Positions 52,037 to 62,013 of a stretch of 64,000 nucleotides of DNA are shown here, piece by piece. The number at the start of each line of letters is the position of its first letter. Position 1 is the first letter of the stretch. The notes below the pieces were generated by a model. The model did no database searches. It was not told the origin of the DNA and was given only the letters and a program-made list of their open reading frames with translations. Origin of the DNA: Massilia sp. Root351 (GTDB taxonomy: Bacteria; Pseudomonadota; Gammaproteobacteria; Burkholderiales; Burkholderiaceae_D); assembly GCF_001425045.1 (NCBI RefSeq), contig NZ_LMDJ01000012.1, forward strand, positions 484,141 through 548,140, given 5' to 3'. Both the position numbers and the translations under genes were made by a program.

Positions 52037-53400
52037 GCGTGCGCGCCTTCCAGGTCGGATGAGTACTGGAGTGTCTTGTCGTCCGCTGCCAGTACTTCCA
52101 GCGTGACCTGGCCTGCGCCGAACAGCGTCTCCAGCGCGGAGCGCGCCTCGTCGCCCAGCGGGGTGACGGCCTGCTTCATGCGCAGCACCACCTTAGCGTC
52201 CGCGTGCTGGTGCACGCTGAAGTGCGGGATGGGCAGGTTCTGCAAGGCGTGCGTGACGTCGATGTTGTTGATCCACTTGCCGGAAGCAAAATAGCGCACC
52301 GGGGAGCGCCCGGACAGGCCCACGAGCACCGGCGCGCCAGAGGCGGCGTCGAACGACAGCGACGCAAAATCGCCGGTCCGGTAGCGCAGCAGCGGCAGGC
52401 AGAAGTTGAAGCCGCCCGTGACGGTGATTTCGCCGCGTTCGCCGTAGGGCACCGGCTGGCCGCCGCGGTCCAGGATCTCCACGTAGAGCTGCGGTTGCAA
52501 CAGCACGTGGCCGCCCGCGCGCGCGTCATGCACCGCCACCGGGCCCACTTCGTTCAGCGAGTAGATGTCCAGCACGGGACAGCCGAAGCGCTGCTCCAGC
52601 CGGGCGCGCAAGGCCGGCAGCAGCAGCATCGACACCGACAGCAGGGCGCGCGGTTTCATGGTCAGCGGGATGTTGAGCAGTTCTGTGAACGAGATCGGAT
52701 CACCCGCGATCACCTCAGGCGCCAGTGCGTCCAGATAGACCGCCCGATCTTCCGGCGTGCGCCACTCGTCCGGATACAGGTTGATCTTGGCCAGACCGGA
52801 TTCGCCCATTGTCGGCGTTACCGACACGTAGGTGAAGCAACGCTTCTGATGCCCCAGCAGCACCACGCCCACCTGCCCGCTGCCATGCGTCAGCTCGACG
52901 CCGAAACGCCGCAGCGCGCGCTTGTGGAAGGCCAGGTAGCGCGCCGCCACCACGGGGTGCGATGCAATCACCAGCGGATGGCCGGTGGTGCCGGTGGTAC
53001 GGAAGTTGATCATGCGCTTCACGTCGGCCGTATCGGGAACGAAGGCAGCAATGTCGGCAGCGAAGTCGGCGCGGCAGACTGTCGGCAGCGCGTTGAAGTC
53101 CCTGGGCGGGGAACCAAGCTGGCGGTAGTGCGGCACGCTCTCGAAAGCGGCGCGCACAAAATCGTCCATCCACGTGGGCCGGCCCTGGCCGGACCAACCC
53201 ACGGTGGCTTGTGCCACATCCTGCTCGAATGCACGCACCTGCTCCACCTCGTGCGCCAGCAGCTTGTTGCCGCTCTCGTTGCGAAACACCGGAGCCGACG
53301 GGTGCTCGCGCAGGAAATTGAGCATGGCGCGGCCAGCAGCGGTGAGCGTGGGGAAGCGTTCGGCGTCTTCGTCCATGCGTTCGTCGTTCAATGCTGTCAC
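52033..53400 (-). CDS. adenylate-forming ligase, PaaK-like
   Basis: 455 residues from GTG 53400, 7 bp after the previous gene. The ATP motif TTGTTGHPLVI (in NFRTTGTTG), SLNEVGPVAVHD and YRTGDFASL match the phenylacetate-CoA ligase-like/CapK group of AMP-forming enzymes, which activate carboxylates as adenylates. The C-terminal domain is short. The substrate is unknown. It lies between an unknown helical protein gene and the NadR-like gene, overlapping the latter by 4 bp. Pairing an adenylating enzyme with NAD salvage is unusual. Confidence 0.8.
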   Translation of the reverse strand: MTALNDERMDEDAERFPTLTAAGRAMLNFLREHPSAPVFRNESGNKLLAHEVEQVRAFEQDVAQATVGWSGQGRPTWMDDFVRAAFESVPHYRQLGSPPRDFNALPTVCRADFAADIAAFVPDTADVKRMINFRTTGTTGHPLVIASHPVVAARYLAFHKRALRRFGVELTHGSGQVGVVLLGHQKRCFTYVSVTPTMGESGLAKINLYPDEWRTPEDRAVYLDALAPEVIAGDPISFTELLNIPLTMKPRALLSVSMLLLPALRARLEQRFGCPVLDIYSLNEVGPVAVHDARAGGHVLLQPQLYVEILDRGGQPVPYGERGEITVTGGFNFCLPLLRYRTGDFASLSFDAASGAPVLVGLSGRSPVRYFASGKWINNIDVTHALQNLPIPHFSVHQHADAKVVLRMKQAVTPLGDEARSALETLFGAGQVTLEVLAADDKTLQYSSDLEGAHA

Positions 53401-53407
53401 GCGTGCC

Positions 53408-53995
53408 TCACTCGCGCGACCATTTGTCGGCGGATTCTTCGGCCGCCTTGCGCGCCAGCGCGGCGCGGATTTCGGCCGCACGCTCCTCGGCCGCACGGCT
53501 CGCTTCGAGCAGGCGGCGGCGCTCCACGCCGCTGATGCCGGACAAGCGGTCTGTCGCCTGCGCCACCGTCTCGCCGGCGGGCCGGTAGTCCAGCCGCGCC
53601 AATACCACGCGCGCCAGTTCTTCGCGCCGGTCCGGATCGGTCACGAATTTATGGGCCGGCGTGGCCTCCGCCAATTCCTGCATGGCGGTTTGCAGCAGCG
53701 CCAACACCTTGGCCTGAGGCATGCCGGCGGCCACGAACCAATCGTCGGCCAGCAGCCAGGCAGCGATCATCGCCAGCGCCAGCCGGTTGCGGTCGCGCCG
53801 CGCGTCGGTGCTGGTGAAGCGGTCCAGCGCGGCAAAGGGCGCGCGCTGGCCGTGCAGCGCCAGCACGTCATTCACCAGCGCGGCGACATGCACGGTGCCC
53901 ACCGTGCCGATGCGCGGCTCGGCCAGGAACTCCGCGGGCGTTTCGGCCAGCCGGTGCGTCAAGGTTTCAATAGGTGGGCCGGCGTGTTCCATCAT
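53408..53995 (-). CDS. unknown helical protein of the MoxR/VWA operon
   Basis: 195 residues, alpha-helical, with LALAMIAAWLLADDWF and a C-terminal charged coiled-coil region (LEASRAAEERAAEIRAALARKAAEESADKWSRE). No signal peptide or recognised domain. It overlaps the VWA gene by 4 bp (ATGA) and is followed after 7 bp by the ligase gene, so it is made with them, likely as an adaptor or subunit. Confidence 0.65.
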   Translation of the reverse strand: MMEHAGPPIETLTHRLAETPAEFLAEPRIGTVGTVHVAALVNDVLALHGQRAPFAALDRFTSTDARRDRNRLALAMIAAWLLADDWFVAAGMPQAKVLALLQTAMQELAEATPAHKFVTDPDRREELARVVLARLDYRPAGETVAQATDRLSGISGVERRRLLEASRAAEERAAEIRAALARKAAEESADKWSRE

Positions 53996-55797
53996 GCTTT
54001 CGTTCTGCGTGGCGCGTTCTTTGTTGCGCTCTTTGGCCCGTAGTGGCGGCGGCTGAAGGCGCGGGCGAATTCTACCAAGTCTTCGAATTGCTCGATGGCG
54101 TGAATTTCCCAGCCTTGCGCATCCCTGGCGCGCCGCAGGGCGTCGTATGCTTTGCGGTTCCAGCGCGAGACATCCTCGCCGTCCCAGTCGCGGGCGATGT
54201 TGAGCGCCATGGTGCCGCCGGCGTCGCCCGCCGCCAGCGCTCGCGCGGAAACATCCCAGCCGCTGTTGCCCTGCTCATCCCGGTCGAACATGGTGGTGAT
54301 GCCGTCGTCCGAGATCATCAGGATATGCGTGCGGCGCTGGCGCGGCCTCTTGAATGTCTCCCGCAACTGATGAATCGGAAAACAGGTGGCGCCGCCGTAG
54401 AAGCCGGTGAGGATACCGAGCACCGCGCGGTCGTCGCGCACGAATCCATCGGTGGCCATGGCTTCGCCCTTGCCGCTCCACAGCGTCGCCTGCACGCTGG
54501 AACCTGCGCGCAGCGCGGACAGCGCGATGATGGCGCCTGCCAGCGTGAGGTAGGAAGTCCGGACGCGGGGATCCGGCATGGAGCCGGAGCTGTCCACATA
54601 GAGGTCCAGATCGATCAGGGCCGGTTTTTCCGGCCGCGCGGCCTCGACACCGTAGCTGCGCTGCACCGTGGTGAGGCCGGGGATAACGCGCGGGCTCTGA
54701 ATCACGCTTTGCAGCCAGTCCACGTTGTCCAGCGGGTCGCCGGTCTGCCACGGCTCCAGCCCCTCCATCTGCAGCTCGGCCGACGCGGGCGCGGGGACTT
54801 TGGGGAAGGAAATCAGGTGCGGCAAGGCGCGTTCGCGGTAGTAGCGCACGGCGATGTCTTCCTCGCTCAGCTTCAGGCCTGCGGCTTTGAGGATTTCGCC
54901 GTATTCGTAGGGCTCGCGGGTCTGCCCGGCTTCACTGGCAGCCGGGGTGTCGGCCGGCGGCTGGTCCGGTGCATCGTCCAGGCCGGAGATGCGCGCATCA
55001 TGCACGGGATGGACGGCGTCCTCCACCTCGCCCGGTTCGATTTGCTGGCCGCCGGCGGGCTCGCAGCCTTCGGCTGCGTCGCGGGTGTCGAACATGCGGC
55101 GGAATTCCTGCTCGTCCTCTATGCTCTCGACCAGGTAGGGCAACAGCAGCGTGGCGAACTTTCCGGCGCCGTCCATCCAGTCCTTGGCGTAGACGCGGAT
55201 CAGGCGCGCACCCAGCCAGGCGTCGGTGTCCATGGCGCTGGTGCACTCCTCGCCGCCCAGGTCGCCCTTCTGCAACTGCCACAGGTTCTCATAAATGCGT
55301 ACGTACAGCGACCAGACCTTGCTGCGCGCGGCGGGAGCGCGCCCTTGTTCCAGGCGCCGGTAGATGTGGTCGATGCGCAGGTGCGCTTGCCGTTGCAGGC
55401 GGTCGTTGATGTACAGGTCCGTGTACAGGTTGGCCACCATGGCGGCGTGCCGCTCCAGCGTGGGCAAGGCCCGGCGGATGCGGGCCAGCAGGCGGAACTG
55501 ATCTGTGGCGCTGCCGGGCGCCAGCACGTGGTGGCCGATCTCGTGGGCGAGTATTTCCACGGCGTAGTCATCCAGGCCGAGCTCCTGCACGCTTTGCATG
55601 TCCACCACCACGCTCTGGTCGAGCAGGCGGATCATGGCGAAGCTGCCTCCCAGCCCTTCCCTTGCCGCTTCCACCGTACTGGCGCACAGGCGCGCGTCGC
55701 GCAGGCGGGTGAACTTGCTCCACGCTTCCAGCGCCTGCGGCCAGGCGGCGCGCCACTGGGCGAGAAGCTCTGCGGTCGGCGTGCCGGTGGCGCTCAT
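53992..55797 (-). CDS. VWA-domain protein with HEXXH metalloprotease-like motif
   Basis: 601 residues. The N-terminal ~110 residues hold H85-E-I-G-H89 (AHEIGHHVLAPG), a zincin-type metal motif. The middle is acidic and low complexity (~250-320). The C-terminal VWA domain has an intact MIDAS: D402-S-S-G-S406 with later DDGITTMFD. VWA proteins usually partner MoxR AAA+ ATPases, and the MoxR gene is two genes upstream in the same operon. A protease linked to VWA suggests a substrate-remodelling or maturation machine; whether the HEXXH is active is unknown. It overlaps both neighbours by 4 bp. Confidence 0.85.
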   Translation of the reverse strand: MSATGTPTAELLAQWRAAWPQALEAWSKFTRLRDARLCASTVEAAREGLGGSFAMIRLLDQSVVVDMQSVQELGLDDYAVEILAHEIGHHVLAPGSATDQFRLLARIRRALPTLERHAAMVANLYTDLYINDRLQRQAHLRIDHIYRRLEQGRAPAARSKVWSLYVRIYENLWQLQKGDLGGEECTSAMDTDAWLGARLIRVYAKDWMDGAGKFATLLLPYLVESIEDEQEFRRMFDTRDAAEGCEPAGGQQIEPGEVEDAVHPVHDARISGLDDAPDQPPADTPAASEAGQTREPYEYGEILKAAGLKLSEEDIAVRYYRERALPHLISFPKVPAPASAELQMEGLEPWQTGDPLDNVDWLQSVIQSPRVIPGLTTVQRSYGVEAARPEKPALIDLDLYVDSSGSMPDPRVRTSYLTLAGAIIALSALRAGSSVQATLWSGKGEAMATDGFVRDDRAVLGILTGFYGGATCFPIHQLRETFKRPRQRRTHILMISDDGITTMFDRDEQGNSGWDVSARALAAGDAGGTMALNIARDWDGEDVSRWNRKAYDALRRARDAQGWEIHAIEQFEDLVEFARAFSRRHYGPKSATKNAPRRTKA

Positions 55798-56801
55798 GGC
55801 AGCGGCAGCACGCGGATGGCGTGGCTGTAGGGAGAGGTGATGGCCACAGTGTGCTCGTTGCAGACGATGCGCAGCGCGTCGGCCGGCAAGTCCACGGTGA
55901 ACTCGCGGCCGTTGATGGCGATGCGTTGGCCAGACTGGCTAACCTTGGCGCGCACGGCCGGCGGCTGCGGCTGCTCGTATTCATCTTGCGTGGCCGCGTG
56001 CAGCACGGCGCCGCAGGCATCGGCCACCAGCAGTGCGTAGCGCTCGCCGCTGCGGACCCAGAAGCCGTCGGCGGCGGGTCGCACTTCGGGCGGCTCGGGG
56101 AAGGCGCCGCCAAAGCCGGTAAAGCTGCCGATGTCCGCTCCGTCCTTGGCGCGCTCGCGGGCGGCATGGTCGGGTGTCCACCACGGGTCGCGCAGCGCCG
56201 TCTCGCGCAGCGCGGGCCAGGCGCTTGCCGGCATGCCGCCAGCGCCGGCGGGCACGCCGAACGCGGCCAACGCCAGCGGTTCGGGCAGGCTGCCGGCGGC
56301 GGCGATGGCGCCTTGGCGGAAGTGCGCCATGCCGGCGCGCCAGGCGCATACCTGGCCGGCGGCGCTCAGCTGCTGCAGATCCGCGATCTGCGGCGCGAGT
56401 TCGGCCATCAGCGCCAGCCACTGGGCAGGCCGCGCATGGCCGGACTTCTCAAGGTGCAGCGCAGCGTTGCTCAGCATGCCGAGCACCTGCGCCGGCTGAG
56501 CGCACAGCAGCGCCGCGTAGCGCGGCGCCAGCTCGCACCACACCTGCACAGCGATGCCGCCGCCCTGCCCGTGCGCCACCAGCTCCAGCGCCACGTCGAA
56601 GGCCGCCATGGCGACAGCAGGCAAGCGGTCAGAGGCGCCCGCCGCCGCCGCGGCGCGGAAGGCCTGGTCGGCGGGACCTTGCACGAAGGCGCCGAAGGCT
56701 GCCGTGTCGAAGGCCGGATAGCGGCGGCGCGCCTCGGCCACACGCCGGTTGAACTCGGGGCGGCCGGATGCAAGCAGGCTGGCGAACTGCGGCGACATCA
56801 T
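55794..56801 (-). CDS. unknown protein between MoxR ATPase and VWA protein
   Basis: 335 residues from ATG 56801; the ATG at 56798 is adjacent. The N-terminal ~220 residues are Ala-rich helical, repeat-like; the C-terminal ~120 are beta-like (YALLVADACGAVLHAATQDEYEQPQ; VTIAITSPYSHAIRVLPLP). No family is recognised. Its position between the two core genes, with a 4-bp overlap to the VWA gene and 14 bp to the ATPase gene, suggests a third core subunit, as in other MoxR-VWA ternary systems. Confidence 0.65.
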   Translation of the reverse strand: MMSPQFASLLASGRPEFNRRVAEARRRYPAFDTAAFGAFVQGPADQAFRAAAAAGASDRLPAVAMAAFDVALELVAHGQGGGIAVQVWCELAPRYAALLCAQPAQVLGMLSNAALHLEKSGHARPAQWLALMAELAPQIADLQQLSAAGQVCAWRAGMAHFRQGAIAAAGSLPEPLALAAFGVPAGAGGMPASAWPALRETALRDPWWTPDHAARERAKDGADIGSFTGFGGAFPEPPEVRPAADGFWVRSGERYALLVADACGAVLHAATQDEYEQPQPPAVRAKVSQSGQRIAINGREFTVDLPADALRIVCNEHTVAITSPYSHAIRVLPLP

Positions 56802-56815
56802 GCTGGTGCCATCCC

Positions 56816-58396
56816 CTATTGCGACCGCAGCCACACCAGGTAGTTGGTGTAGCGCTGGTGCAGGTACTTCAGTTTGAGCAGGTCGTCATACAGATGGCCG
56901 TACAACTTGCGCCCCCTGGTCTGCTCGGCCACCTGCCGCTCGATCTTGCTCAGGCGCGACAGCACTTCGCGCTCGCTCAGGCCGTCCAGTCCCTCCGCGA
57001 ACTTCGCGGCGAAATCGCCGACCGGATCGTTGCGGTCCAGGTCCAGGCGGTCATAGTCGGCGTTGGAGGCGTCCAGCAGGCGGCGCAGCCAGCTCAATCT
57101 GTCGGTGCGGTAGGCGGCGTTTTCCGGCAGGCCGAAGAACGGCGCATCCAGGTCCGGTTGCAGCTTGTCGTGCAGGACGAAAGGCAGCACCTGCCGCACA
57201 TCGTCCAGCTCCACCTCCGCATTGCCCCGGAAGTAGGCCAGTGCCTTGGCGTAGATCAGCAATGTCATCAGGTTGCGCACCGAGATGCCATTGAGGGTCT
57301 GGCAGCCCAGGTCCTTCAGGCGGTCGCGCCCATTGTCGGCGGCGGTGATCTGGCTCCAGTCGAAGCCCGACAGGCGCGCTGTGTCCTTGGTCATGTACTC
57401 GAACTGGCCGCCCGCCGTCTCCAGCAGCTCAAACTGGCTGGTGAAAAATTCCAGGCGGCGCCGCACCGGCTCCGGCACCAGCACCGCGCGGATCTCCTCG
57501 CCGATGCGGTCCACCTGTTCCGGCGTAAAGATGATCTCGGCCGGCACCAGTTCCTCCGGCTTCAGGTTCTCCTCGATGCGCACCAGCAGTTCGCCGAGGA
57601 AGCGCGGATTGAAGGACAGCGCCTGCACGATCACATCGATGCGGTCGCGCAGCGCTTCGATCACCTCGTAGGTGCCGCCGCCCTGGTCGTCGTTGGCGGT
57701 GAGGTACCACGCCGATTCCGGGCACTCGTAGATATGGTTCAGCACTTCCGCGTAATTGTCTCCCATGAGGGTGAGCAGCGCACTTTGCGTGCGCGTGGGG
57801 ATGCGGTTGTATTCGTCGATGATCTTGACCCGCATGCCCAGCCACCTGCGCCACGCGATGCGGATGTCGTCCATGCTCTGCGCGTTCACCAGGTCGGCCG
57901 GCAGCGGGTTGCCCAGCAGGTCGGCGATGGTCATCTGCGGATGCCCGTGCTGCATGGCGCGCTTGACTTCTTTCACCGACGCGCCCGAGAGCACGCCCAT
58001 CAGGATGGCGCTGGCGGTCTTGCCGCGTCCCGGGCCGCCCACGAACAGGCATTTGCGGCGGGTGGCGAAGGTGAGCAGCGGCAGCAGCACGAAGCTGGAG
58101 TAGCTTTGCGCCGACGGCAGGTTCAGGGTGCGCTTGCTGTCGCCCACGGAGTAGGATTGCGCGGGACCGCTGTTGTACTCGATGTCGTAATGCGGGCTGA
58201 TGATGGCGTTGTTGACGATCCAGAAGTAAGCCTGGCGCAGCTTCTCGTCCAGCGGCTGGGCGACGGCGCCCTCTTGCGTGCCCAATTTGACCGGCCCGTC
58301 ATACAGGTCCGCGACGTCGAACTGGCGCGGCTTGGGCGCCGCCTTGGGGTTGGTCGGCGCCTTCGAGACGCGCTGGAACAGATTGAACGGGGACAT
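56816..58396 (-). CDS. MoxR-type AAA+ ATPase
   Basis: 526 residues from ATG 58396. Walker A GGPGRGKT at about 120-127, Walker B-like IIDEYNRIPTRTQSALLTLMGD, sensor ECPESAWYLTANDDQGGGTYEV, and an arginine-finger region with ALRDRIDVIVQAL. The N-terminal ~100 residues are an extra domain and the C-terminal ~220 exceed the usual MoxR length. MoxR ATPases act as chaperones with VWA proteins, inserting cofactors or remodelling complexes. It is the first gene of the six-gene operon, and its upstream neighbour DUF29 (72 bp) is on the same strand. Confidence 0.9.
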   Translation of the reverse strand: MSPFNLFQRVSKAPTNPKAAPKPRQFDVADLYDGPVKLGTQEGAVAQPLDEKLRQAYFWIVNNAIISPHYDIEYNSGPAQSYSVGDSKRTLNLPSAQSYSSFVLLPLLTFATRRKCLFVGGPGRGKTASAILMGVLSGASVKEVKRAMQHGHPQMTIADLLGNPLPADLVNAQSMDDIRIAWRRWLGMRVKIIDEYNRIPTRTQSALLTLMGDNYAEVLNHIYECPESAWYLTANDDQGGGTYEVIEALRDRIDVIVQALSFNPRFLGELLVRIEENLKPEELVPAEIIFTPEQVDRIGEEIRAVLVPEPVRRRLEFFTSQFELLETAGGQFEYMTKDTARLSGFDWSQITAADNGRDRLKDLGCQTLNGISVRNLMTLLIYAKALAYFRGNAEVELDDVRQVLPFVLHDKLQPDLDAPFFGLPENAAYRTDRLSWLRRLLDASNADYDRLDLDRNDPVGDFAAKFAEGLDGLSEREVLSRLSKIERQVAEQTRGRKLYGHLYDDLLKLKYLHQRYTNYLVWLRSQ

Positions 58397-58468
58397 GGGC
58401 GCAGGCCGTTGAGAAATAGGCAATGCGCAAAGTATAGCCGAGGCCGCCAACGGCAGCGCGTACGGTAG

Positions 58469-58906
58469 TTACTCAGGGAAAAACTCCGGCGTGCGGATCT
58501 GCTCAAAGGTCCAGGCCTTCGCTGCCTGCAGGATGGCATCATCCAGATTCGCTTCATGTACTGTTTTATCGACTGCATCCTCCCACGCATCCGCCCGCCA
58601 GGCGGCGTCGTCCATCACATGCTTGAGGCTCGGCGCCCGCGCGAGCAGGCGCTCGATGCGGCTGCGCTGGTGGCGTGTGGTATTGCGCCAGCTTGAACAG
58701 CGGCGATCCGGCTGATAGCGCCATCTCAGCAGGTGGCTGATCAAAATAATGTAGCGGTGCGCCAGCTCGTGGCGCTCGCGCAAATTCAGCTCGGCGATTT
58801 CCTCGGCAATGTGCTCCACATCGAGCAGATCCCACTGCCGGTCGCGCAGCAGCGCAGCCTGCTCCTGCGCCCATGCTGCAATGTCCTGGTCGTACAGCGT
58901 TCCCAT
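58469..58906 (-). CDS. DUF29 domain protein
   Basis: 145 residues with the DUF29 signature MGTLYDQDIAAWAQEQAALLRDRQWDLLD at the start, IAEEIAEL and LLRWRYQP in the middle, and the C-terminal FFPE. The function of the family is unknown; it is often found near mobile genes and in multi-copy. A collapsed copy lies at 59636-59774 beyond the secreted protein gene. It precedes the MoxR operon but a 72-bp gap argues for separate translation. Confidence 0.88.
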   Translation of the reverse strand: MGTLYDQDIAAWAQEQAALLRDRQWDLLDVEHIAEEIAELNLRERHELAHRYIILISHLLRWRYQPDRRCSSWRNTTRHQRSRIERLLARAPSLKHVMDDAAWRADAWEDAVDKTVHEANLDDAILQAAKAWTFEQIRTPEFFPE

Positions 58907-58995
58907 GGCGGCCCCCTTAGTGATTTGACCGTCGAGGACGCCAAACGTTCCCCCGAAAATGTAAGATGATCAGGTTTATCTAAGGGATACCAAGA

Positions 58996-59628
58996 ATGAG
59001 ACACTTCTGGATCGGTAGCTTGCTGGCGCTGGCCGCAGCACAGGCGGTGGCGGACTGTCCCGGCAAGGACGACGTGTGGGCGGACCAGTGTTTCGAACCG
59101 GCCGGCGATGGCGAGCGGCTCAAGAAGGCTTACTTGAAGAAGGTGAAGTTCGACAAATCGGGCCATGCGGTCCTGACGCGCGAGCCGATGGAGCTGGCCG
59201 CGATCGACCGCCTGGGCGTCATCAAAGTGCCGGGCATCTACTTCGCCGGCGACTTCGACTACCAGGACGCGGAAGCGGGCATCGGCCGTTTCGGCGTGCA
59301 ACGCTGCGGCTACTTCAACGTCAAGACCTACCAGATCGTGATTCCCGCCACCTACGACCAGTGCCAGCCATTCCACGCCGGCCAGGCCGTGGTCTGCAAC
59401 GACTGCATCCGCTACTGCACCCAGCCGGAATGCCAGGACAGCGTACTGGCCGGCGAACGCATCCTGGCGCTGGACGCGAACAACCGCGAACTGCGCCCCG
59501 CATGGCGCCGCAGCGTGGAAGACATTTGCAAGCAGCAGGGCGTGCTGGAAGAACGCCGGATCAACCGCAGCAGCCTCTACGTGCGCTGCAAGCCAGACCC
59601 CGCCGACCCGTTCCGCAAACTGCAATAG
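58996..59628 (+). CDS. secreted WG-repeat-like protein
   Basis: 210 residues with a signal peptide (cleavage after AVA, about residue 19). The mature protein is Cys-rich (10 Cys) with Tyr/Phe-rich strands (YFAGDFDYQDAEAGIGRFGVQRCGYFNVKTYQIVIPATYDQC) resembling WG/KWG beta-repeat proteins. It is likely periplasmic or extracytoplasmic with disulfides. The function is unknown. It sits between an intact and a broken DUF29 gene. Confidence 0.7.
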   Translation: MRHFWIGSLLALAAAQAVADCPGKDDVWADQCFEPAGDGERLKKAYLKKVKFDKSGHAVLTREPMELAAIDRLGVIKVPGIYFAGDFDYQDAEAGIGRFGVQRCGYFNVKTYQIVIPATYDQCQPFHAGQAVVCNDCIRYCTQPECQDSVLAGERILALDANNRELRPAWRRSVEDICKQQGVLEERRINRSSLYVRCKPDPADPFRKLQ

Positions 59629-59635
59629 CGCGGCT

Positions 59636-59774
59636 CACTCACCGTCGGGGAAGAAGTCCTGCGACCGGACTTGTCCGGATGTCCCAGGCCAGGCATCGGG
59701 TGCTTGCCTTCACGCAGCAGAGCCGCCTGCTCCCCGGCCCAGCGCAACACACCCTCGTCGTATAGCGTGCCCAT
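59636..59774 (-). pseudogene. collapsed DUF29 gene
   Basis: The minus strand begins MGTLYDEGVLRWAGEQAALLREG, matching the first ~23 residues of the DUF29 protein at 58469-58906, and then jumps to a C-terminal RSQDFFPDGE in a different frame ending at TGA 59636. About 100 internal codons are lost. It is a decayed paralogue. Confidence 0.75.
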
Positions 59775-59828
59775 GGCGTCCCTCCTGATACTGAAACAGG
59801 CGAACGCGGCACAAGTTCCAGCCGGGCG

Positions 59829-59865
59829 AAAAAAAAAAAACCGCCAGGCTTGCGCACTGGCGGTT
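59829..59865 (-). terminator. pnp terminator
   Basis: AACCGCCAG and CTGGCGGTT (59839-59865) form a 9-bp stem, followed on the minus strand by a run of ten or more T. It is 22 bp after the pnp stop. Confidence 0.9.
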
Positions 59866-59886
59866 CCGGATGAAGCTAGAGCTCGA

Positions 59887-62013
59887 TTACTGCGCTGCGG
59901 CTGGCGCTGCGCCTTCTTCGGCGGCGGCTTTCATTGACAGCTTCAGGCGGCCGCGGTCGTCGGTTTCCAGAACCTTGACGCGCACTTGCTGGCCTTCTTT
60001 CAGGTAGTCGGCAACGGCGTTGACGCGCTCGTTGGCGATCTGCGAGATGTGCAGCAGGCCGTCCTTGCCCGGCATAACCTGGACGATGGCACCGAAGTCC
60101 AGCAGCTTGAGCACGGTGCCGTCGTAGGTCTTGCCCACTTCGACCGATGCGGTCAGCTCTTCGATGCGGCGCTTGGCTTCCTGGCCGGCGGCAGCGTCGA
60201 CGGAAGCGATGGTGACCACGCCTTCATCGCTGATGTCGATCTGGGTGCCGGTTTCTTCAGTCAGCGCGCGGATCACGGCGCCGCCCTTGCCGATCACGTC
60301 ACGGATCTTCTCCGGGTTGATCTTGATGGTGATCAGGCGCGGTGCGAAGTCAGACAGCTCGGTCTTCACGTGCGGCATGGCTTTTTGCATTTCGCCCAGG
60401 ATGTGCTCACGGCCTTCCTTGGCTTGCGCCAGCGCCACTTGCATGATTTCCTTGGTGATGCCCTGGATCTTGATGTCCATCTGCAGCGCGGTAATACCAT
60501 TGGCGGTACCGGCTACCTTGAAGTCCATGTCGCCCAGGTGGTCTTCGTCGCCCAGGATGTCGGACAGCACGGCGAAACGGCCGCCTTCCTTGATCAGGCC
60601 CATGGCGATACCGGCCACGTGCGCTTTCATCGGCACGCCGGCGTCCATCAGTGCCAGGCAGCCGCCGCACACGGAAGCCATCGACGAGGAACCGTTCGAT
60701 TCGGTGATTTCCGATACCAGGCGCACCGAGTAGCTGAACTCGTCGGCTGCCGGCAGCGCGGCGATCAGCGCGCGCTTGGCCAGGCGGCCGTGGCCCACTT
60801 CGCGGCGCTTCGGCGTACCGACGCGGCCGGTTTCGCCGGTGGCGAACGGAGGCATGTTGTAGTGCAGCATGAAGTCGTCGGTGTACTCGCCCATCAGCGC
60901 GTCGATCTTCTGCGAATCACGGGCGGTGCCCAGCGTCGCGACCACCAGTGCCTGGGTTTCGCCGCGGGTGAACAGGGCCGAACCGTGGGTGCGCGGCAGT
61001 ACCGAGGTGCGGATCGCGATCGGACGCACGGTGCGGGTGTCGCGGCCGTCGATGCGTGGCTCGCCTTCCAGGATCTGCGAACGCACAACCTTGGCTTCCA
61101 TGTCGAACAGGATGTTGCCAACTTCCACGCCGTCCGGCGCGTCGGCGCCGTTGGCCGCTGCGTCGGCGGCCAGGTCGGCCACCACTTCGGCGGACATGGC
61201 GCGCAGCTTGTCGGTGCGGGCTTGCTTGTCTTTGGTCTGATAGGCTTCGCGAATCTTCGATTCGGCGAACTGCGCCACTTTGGCGATCAGCGCTTCGTTC
61301 TTCGGCGCCGGCGACCACTGCACTTCAGGCTTGCCGCCGTCGCGCACCAGGTCGTGGATCGCGTCGATGACTGCTTTCATTTCGGTGTGGCCAAAGACCA
61401 CGGCGCCCAGCATGATTTCTTCGGACAGCTGCTGCGCTTCCGATTCCACCATCAGCACGGCGGTTTCGGTACCGGCCACAACCAGGTCCATCTGCGAGGT
61501 CTTCAGCTGGGTGGTGGTCGGGTTCAGGATGTACTGGCCATTGGCGTAACCCACGCGGGCGGCGCCGATCGGGCCGTTGAACGGTACGCCGGCTACGCAC
61601 AGGGCAGCGGAGGCGCCGATCATCGAAGCGATGTCAGGATCGATTTCAGGATTGACCGACAGCACGTGAATGATCACTTGCACTTCGTTCATGTAGCCTT
61701 CCGGGAACAGAGGGCGGATAGGACGGTCGATCAGGCGGGAAGTCAGGGTTTCTTTTTCGGAAGGACGGCCTTCGCGCTTGAAGAAGCCGCCCGGGATTTT
61801 ACCGGCTGCGTAAGTCTTTTCAAGGTAGTCAACGGTCAGCGGGAAGAAGTCCTGGCCAGGCTTGGCTTCCTTGCGCGCCACGACGGTTGCCAGCACGACG
61901 GTGTCTTCGATCGACACCATCACCGCGCCGGATGCCTGGCGAGCGATCTCGCCGGTTTCCAGGGTTACGGTGTGTTGGCCGTACTGGAAGGTTTTCGTAA
62001 CTTTGTTAAACAT
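59887..62013 (-). CDS. pnp: polynucleotide phosphorylase
   Basis: 708 residues with the full PNPase architecture: two RNase PH domains ([43 protein letters not shown]), the alpha-helical linker, KH ([20 protein letters not shown]) and S1 ([33 protein letters not shown]). It degrades RNA from 3' to 5' phosphorolytically and joins the degradosome. AAAGGG precedes the ATG. It follows rpsO on the same strand, as in many proteobacteria. Confidence 0.98.
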   Translation of the reverse strand: MFNKVTKTFQYGQHTVTLETGEIARQASGAVMVSIEDTVVLATVVARKEAKPGQDFFPLTVDYLEKTYAAGKIPGGFFKREGRPSEKETLTSRLIDRPIRPLFPEGYMNEVQVIIHVLSVNPEIDPDIASMIGASAALCVAGVPFNGPIGAARVGYANGQYILNPTTTQLKTSQMDLVVAGTETAVLMVESEAQQLSEEIMLGAVVFGHTEMKAVIDAIHDLVRDGGKPEVQWSPAPKNEALIAKVAQFAESKIREAYQTKDKQARTDKLRAMSAEVVADLAADAAANGADAPDGVEVGNILFDMEAKVVRSQILEGEPRIDGRDTRTVRPIAIRTSVLPRTHGSALFTRGETQALVVATLGTARDSQKIDALMGEYTDDFMLHYNMPPFATGETGRVGTPKRREVGHGRLAKRALIAALPAADEFSYSVRLVSEITESNGSSSMASVCGGCLALMDAGVPMKAHVAGIAMGLIKEGGRFAVLSDILGDEDHLGDMDFKVAGTANGITALQMDIKIQGITKEIMQVALAQAKEGREHILGEMQKAMPHVKTELSDFAPRLITIKINPEKIRDVIGKGGAVIRALTEETGTQIDISDEGVVTIASVDAAAGQEAKRRIEELTASVEVGKTYDGTVLKLLDFGAIVQVMPGKDGLLHISQIANERVNAVADYLKEGQQVRVKVLETDDRGRLKLSMKAAAEEGAAPAAAQ

